From the NCBI GenBank assembly GCA_964480995.1, contig CAYZRZ010000031.1, positions 1 through 15,710 of the forward strand: a stretch of DNA of 15,710 bases. The letters are read 5' to 3'. How positions within the stretch are numbered: position 1 is the first letter of the stretch; each line of letters opens with the position of its first letter. Below the pieces are notes generated by a model. The model worked only from the letters and a program-made list of their open reading frames with translations, did not search any database and was not told the DNA's origin. Below are positions 13,388 through 15,710 of this stretch, piece after piece. A program made the translations under genes and the position numbers. The DNA is from UBA1038 sp964480995. GTDB taxonomy: Bacteria; Bacillota; Clostridia; Christensenellales; Aristaeellaceae.

Positions 13388-15710
13388 GTGAAGCGGCAGC
13401 GAAGCGGCAACGACATACTCAGGACGATGAGATTCGCCATCGTTCTGTTTTTGCTGTTCACGCTTGCCCTTACATTTGCCTTTACCGCCAAGACCACCAT
13501 GACCAAGTATGTTCTGGCGGATGAACTTGCGTTGAACGTTACATCAGGCTGGTGGCTCAACAGCGTGTCCATCGAGCTGGCGGGCAATCCATCCGACGGG
13601 CCAAAAGTCGGGCAGAATGTCCAGATCATAGAGATAGATCCGGGCACCGCAGCGGATCAAGTCAACTACCAGTGGGAAAGAAGCACCGCAAGTGGGTTCG
13701 AGCTTATTGGCAGTCCGACAACAGCACCCGCAGTCTACACGCTGGGTGAGAGCGATTTGGGGCAGTCCGTACGGTTGACTGTTGCGGGGCGATCCGGGAC
13801 TGTGTTTGAAGGACTTAGCGCGAGCAGCAACCTTATCGGACCGGTGACTACTCCCTTGATTTCCGTGACGCACACAGGTACGCCCGTCGTCGGGCAACAA
13901 CTGAGCCTCGGCACCCTGACCCCCGCCGGTGCGACGGTCAATTACCAGTGGCAGCGCGGGGATACGCTGAATGGCACCTACACGAACATTGCCGGCGCGA
14001 ACGGAACGACTTACATTACGGGCTCCGCTGACCAAGGCAAGTTTGTCCGCCTCGCGGCAACAGGTACCGGCGCATATACTGGTACAGTCTATAGCACTGG
14101 GGTGCAGGTCTCGGCCCCATTGACCATAACCGTTTCCGCCAGTGAGACAGGAGAAAACTGGTTCATTGTTTACTGGACATATCGCCTGCGCATAAATGTT
14201 GTCAGCACTACCGGCACAGGCACAATCACGTATACTTGGTTTGGAAGTGATAATGCCGATGACGTAAGCATTCCGATTACTGACTATGATTCAGCATATG
14301 AAACAACAAGACCCCGCAATGGAACATATCAATATGACTACTATAAGGTTGTTGTCACGGCCGGCAACGGAACCGCTTCAGCTGTGATAACCAGCGCAAA
14401 CCGAAACATTTCTTACGGAACTTCTGGCATACAAATGCGAATGGCGTCACGAAGCAAAATTGACACCAAAGTGCAAGTAAGCGGTCCGGAATTCTCAAGC
14501 TATGAGGAATTCGTAATGTATGCGGAAGACCGCTCGATAACTCCAGCAATTCTTCATACTTGGGGAGTGACGCGTGAAGACATCTCCGCCTTGGATATCA
14601 GCGGGCAAAACAAGGAGTATCTGTTGGCTTTCCTCAGCGGTACGTCTGTGACTACTCCCACTCCGGAGCCGGCGCCGGAACCGACCACTGAGCCGACGCC
14701 CGAGCCGATGCCGGAACCGACCACTGAACCGACGCCCGAGCCGACCGCAGAGCCGACCGCTGAGCCGACGCCGGAACCAACCCCCGAGCCAATACCCGAA
14801 CCGACGATTGAGCCGACCATGGAGCCAACCATGGAACCCACGGCTGAACCCCCCATGGAGCCAACCATACAACCCACGGCTGAGCCGGCCATGGGTTCAA
14901 CCATAGAACCCACGGCTGAACAGGCGGCATTACCCCTTATTACCCCGGAACCGACACCCGTTTCGACACCGGAGCCCACCGTCACGCCTAAACCTCTGTT
15001 AATCAATCTGACCATCTCGGCGGCAGACGCGAGCAAGGTGTATGACGGAATGGCGCTGACCTCCGAGGCCTATGCCGTGCAAGGCTCCTTGCAGCCGGGG
15101 CATACGCTGTCTGTTGAAACCGAAGGCAGCCTGAAGCTGACAGGAACAGCCGAGAACCGTGTCGCGGGGTATGTCATCAGGGACGCGGGCGGGCAGGATG
15201 TCAGCAGTCTGTATGAGGTCGCGCTGGTCAGCGGAACGCTGCGGATAGACATCAACCCGGTGAAGATCGATATCATCCCCGCCTCCGCCCGCAAAATGTA
15301 TGACGGCAGCCCGCTGAGCGACACCGGCTACACCCTGTCGTTTAAGACCGGCGCTTTGGGTGTTGTGAAGCTCAAGCCCGATAATACATATGAGCTGTCG
15401 ACGGGGGATATCCTGGAAGCGAAGACGGCGGGCTCGATCACCGAAGTCGGCACCGCGGACAACACCGTTGCCATGTTCCGCGTCACGACACGATCCGGTG
15501 TGGATGTGACCAATTGCTATACCTTTGAGAATCGCTTCTCTTCCGGCATCCTTGAGATCACAGCGCCACCTGCCACCGCGTCGCCTGTGCCTACCGCCGA
15601 GCCGACAGCAACACCGGCGCCTACCGCGGAGCCGACAGCAACACCGGCGCCTACCGCGGAGCCGACAGCAACACCTGCGCCTACGGCCGAGCCGACAGCA
15701 ACACCTGCGC
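13388..15710 (+). CDS. Large multidomain surface protein (3' end outside window)
   Basis: The frame is open for 774 codons to the window end. GTG 13388 gives a basic n-region (MKRQRSGNDILRTMR), a hydrophobic segment (16-33) and AKTTMTKYVLADELA, a variant of the SipW-type boundary. ATG 13427 is an alternative start. AGGAAG at 13371-13376 is 11 nt from the GTG. Domains: two YQW-type Ig-like repeats (nt about 13590-13850 and 13853-14119; VNYQWERS and VNYQWQRG), a third divergent one (14120-14400, ITYTWFG), a non-repetitive region (14400-14655), a Pro/Thr/Glu stalk (14656-14985), two YDG-type repeats (KVYDGMALTSEAY from about 15038 and RKMYDGSPLSDTGY from about 15289), then a second stalk. An LPxTG or other anchor may lie beyond the window. 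It is probably a cell-surface adhesin or fibre-associated protein. Confidence 0.85.
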   Translation, partial: MKRQRSGNDILRTMRFAIVLFLLFTLALTFAFTAKTTMTKYVLADELALNVTSGWWLNSVSIELAGNPSDGPKVGQNVQIIEIDPGTAADQVNYQWERSTASGFELIGSPTTAPAVYTLGESDLGQSVRLTVAGRSGTVFEGLSASSNLIGPVTTPLISVTHTGTPVVGQQLSLGTLTPAGATVNYQWQRGDTLNGTYTNIAGANGTTYITGSADQGKFVRLAATGTGAYTGTVYSTGVQVSAPLTITVSASETGENWFIVYWTYRLRINVVSTTGTGTITYTWFGSDNADDVSIPITDYDSAYETTRPRNGTYQYDYYKVVVTAGNGTASAVITSANRNISYGTSGIQMRMASRSKIDTKVQVSGPEFSSYEEFVMYAEDRSITPAILHTWGVTREDISALDISGQNKEYLLAFLSGTSVTTPTPEPAPEPTTEPTPEPMPEPTTEPTPEPTAEPTAEPTPEPTPEPIPEPTIEPTMEPTMEPTAEPPMEPTIQPTAEPAMGSTIEPTAEQAALPLITPEPTPVSTPEPTVTPKPLLINLTISAADASKVYDGMALTSEAYAVQGSLQPGHTLSVETEGSLKLTGTAENRVAGYVIRDAGGQDVSSLYEVALVSGTLRIDINPVKIDIIPASARKMYDGSPLSDTGYTLSFKTGALGVVKLKPDNTYELSTGDILEAKTAGSITEVGTADNTVAMFRVTTRSGVDVTNCYTFENRFSSGILEITAPPATASPVPTAEPTATPAPTAEPTATPAPTAEPTATPAPTAEPTATPA
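14656..14985 (+). repeat. Degenerate Pro/Thr/Glu-coding repeats (stalk 1)
   Basis: This stretch encodes variations of EPT, EPTPEPT and EPTMEPT in nine-base steps (GAGCCGACC, GAACCGACG and relatives). From about 14818 there are longer copies around CCATGGA and ACGGCTGA. It includes a C6 run at 14849-14854. The product is a rigid extended stalk, possibly glycosylated on Thr. Minus-strand frames across it are a by-product of the repeat. Confidence 0.85.
15590..15709 (+). repeat. Four 30-bp tandem repeats (stalk 2), continuing off the window
   Basis: Units start at 15590, 15620, 15650 and 15680, each coding PTAEPTATPA, with only a few third-position changes between them. The near-identity at DNA level suggests recent expansion and probable length variation between strains. 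The array reaches the window edge, so its total size is unknown. Confidence 0.92.

Noticed and set aside
14495..15036. Gly/Val/Ser- and Arg/Gly-rich minus-strand frames over the stalk
   Set aside because: They are translations of the complement of Pro/Thr/Glu repeats. The plus-strand frame is continuous with signal peptide and Ig-like domains.
15590..15710. CRISPR array suggested by 30-bp periodicity
   Set aside because: The units are contiguous without spacers and translate in frame as PTAEPTATPA.

Overview
The window looks like chromosomal DNA of a moderately GC-rich Clostridia/Firmicutes bacterium. This rests on strong AAGGAGG-type ribosome binding sites, consensus -35/-10 promoters, a CIRCE heat-shock operator, a clostridial pyruvate phosphate dikinase, and SipW-type signal peptidases next to TasA-like substrates. 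No species can be named from the sequence.

Layout, left half: (1) ppdK (179-2818, +) has its own promoter, a hairpin-rich 5' leader and a terminator. It is followed by a scrap of a GDSL/SGNH esterase gene (about 2873-2980). (2) A strong promoter at 3084-3112 starts an approximately 210-nt structured RNA (3119-3328) closed by an 11-bp end-to-end helix. The RNA lies directly ahead of a small two-site zinc-ribbon gene (3356-3643) with a terminator. (3) A DUF554 membrane protein (minus strand, 3716-4411) is divergent from an aldo/keto reductase (4586-5440, +). An imperfect inverted repeat lies between them. (4) htpG (minus strand, 5511-7379) is divergent from an XRE-type regulator with a degenerate S24/LexA-like domain (7544-8266, +). 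A perfect CIRCE operator sits centrally between two near-consensus divergent promoters, so HrcA probably controls both.

Middle: 8267-9372 is gene-poor. It holds a terminator, several palindromes, one small acidic protein gene (8837-9019), possible mobile-element debris, a minus-strand terminator and the 5' remnant of a LytTR-type response regulator (9169-9282). A minus-strand regulator follows (9373-10473). It joins a Cys-rich PAS-like domain, a GGDEF domain that has lost its catalytic signature, and a C-terminal LuxR helix-turn-helix. Its transcribed leader carries two perfect 18-bp direct repeats 22 bp apart.

Right side (10727 to the window end): five genes in one direction form a surface-protein export cluster: SipW-type signal peptidase 1, TasA-like substrate 1, signal peptidase 2, TasA-like substrate 2, and a large multidomain surface protein that runs off the window end. 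The surface protein has YQW-type Ig-like repeats, a Pro/Thr/Glu stalk, two YDG-type repeats and a second stalk of 30-bp tandem repeats. The substrates share an FAKYVTTV(S/T)GTGTV motif after the signal peptide, or a TKYV variant in the large protein. This suggests that the two peptidases process the neighbouring products to build a fibre or surface layer. The divergent GGDEF/LuxR-type protein is the obvious candidate regulator. The AT-rich mature part of substrate 1 and an AT-rich block in the large protein point to mosaic exchange of exposed segments.
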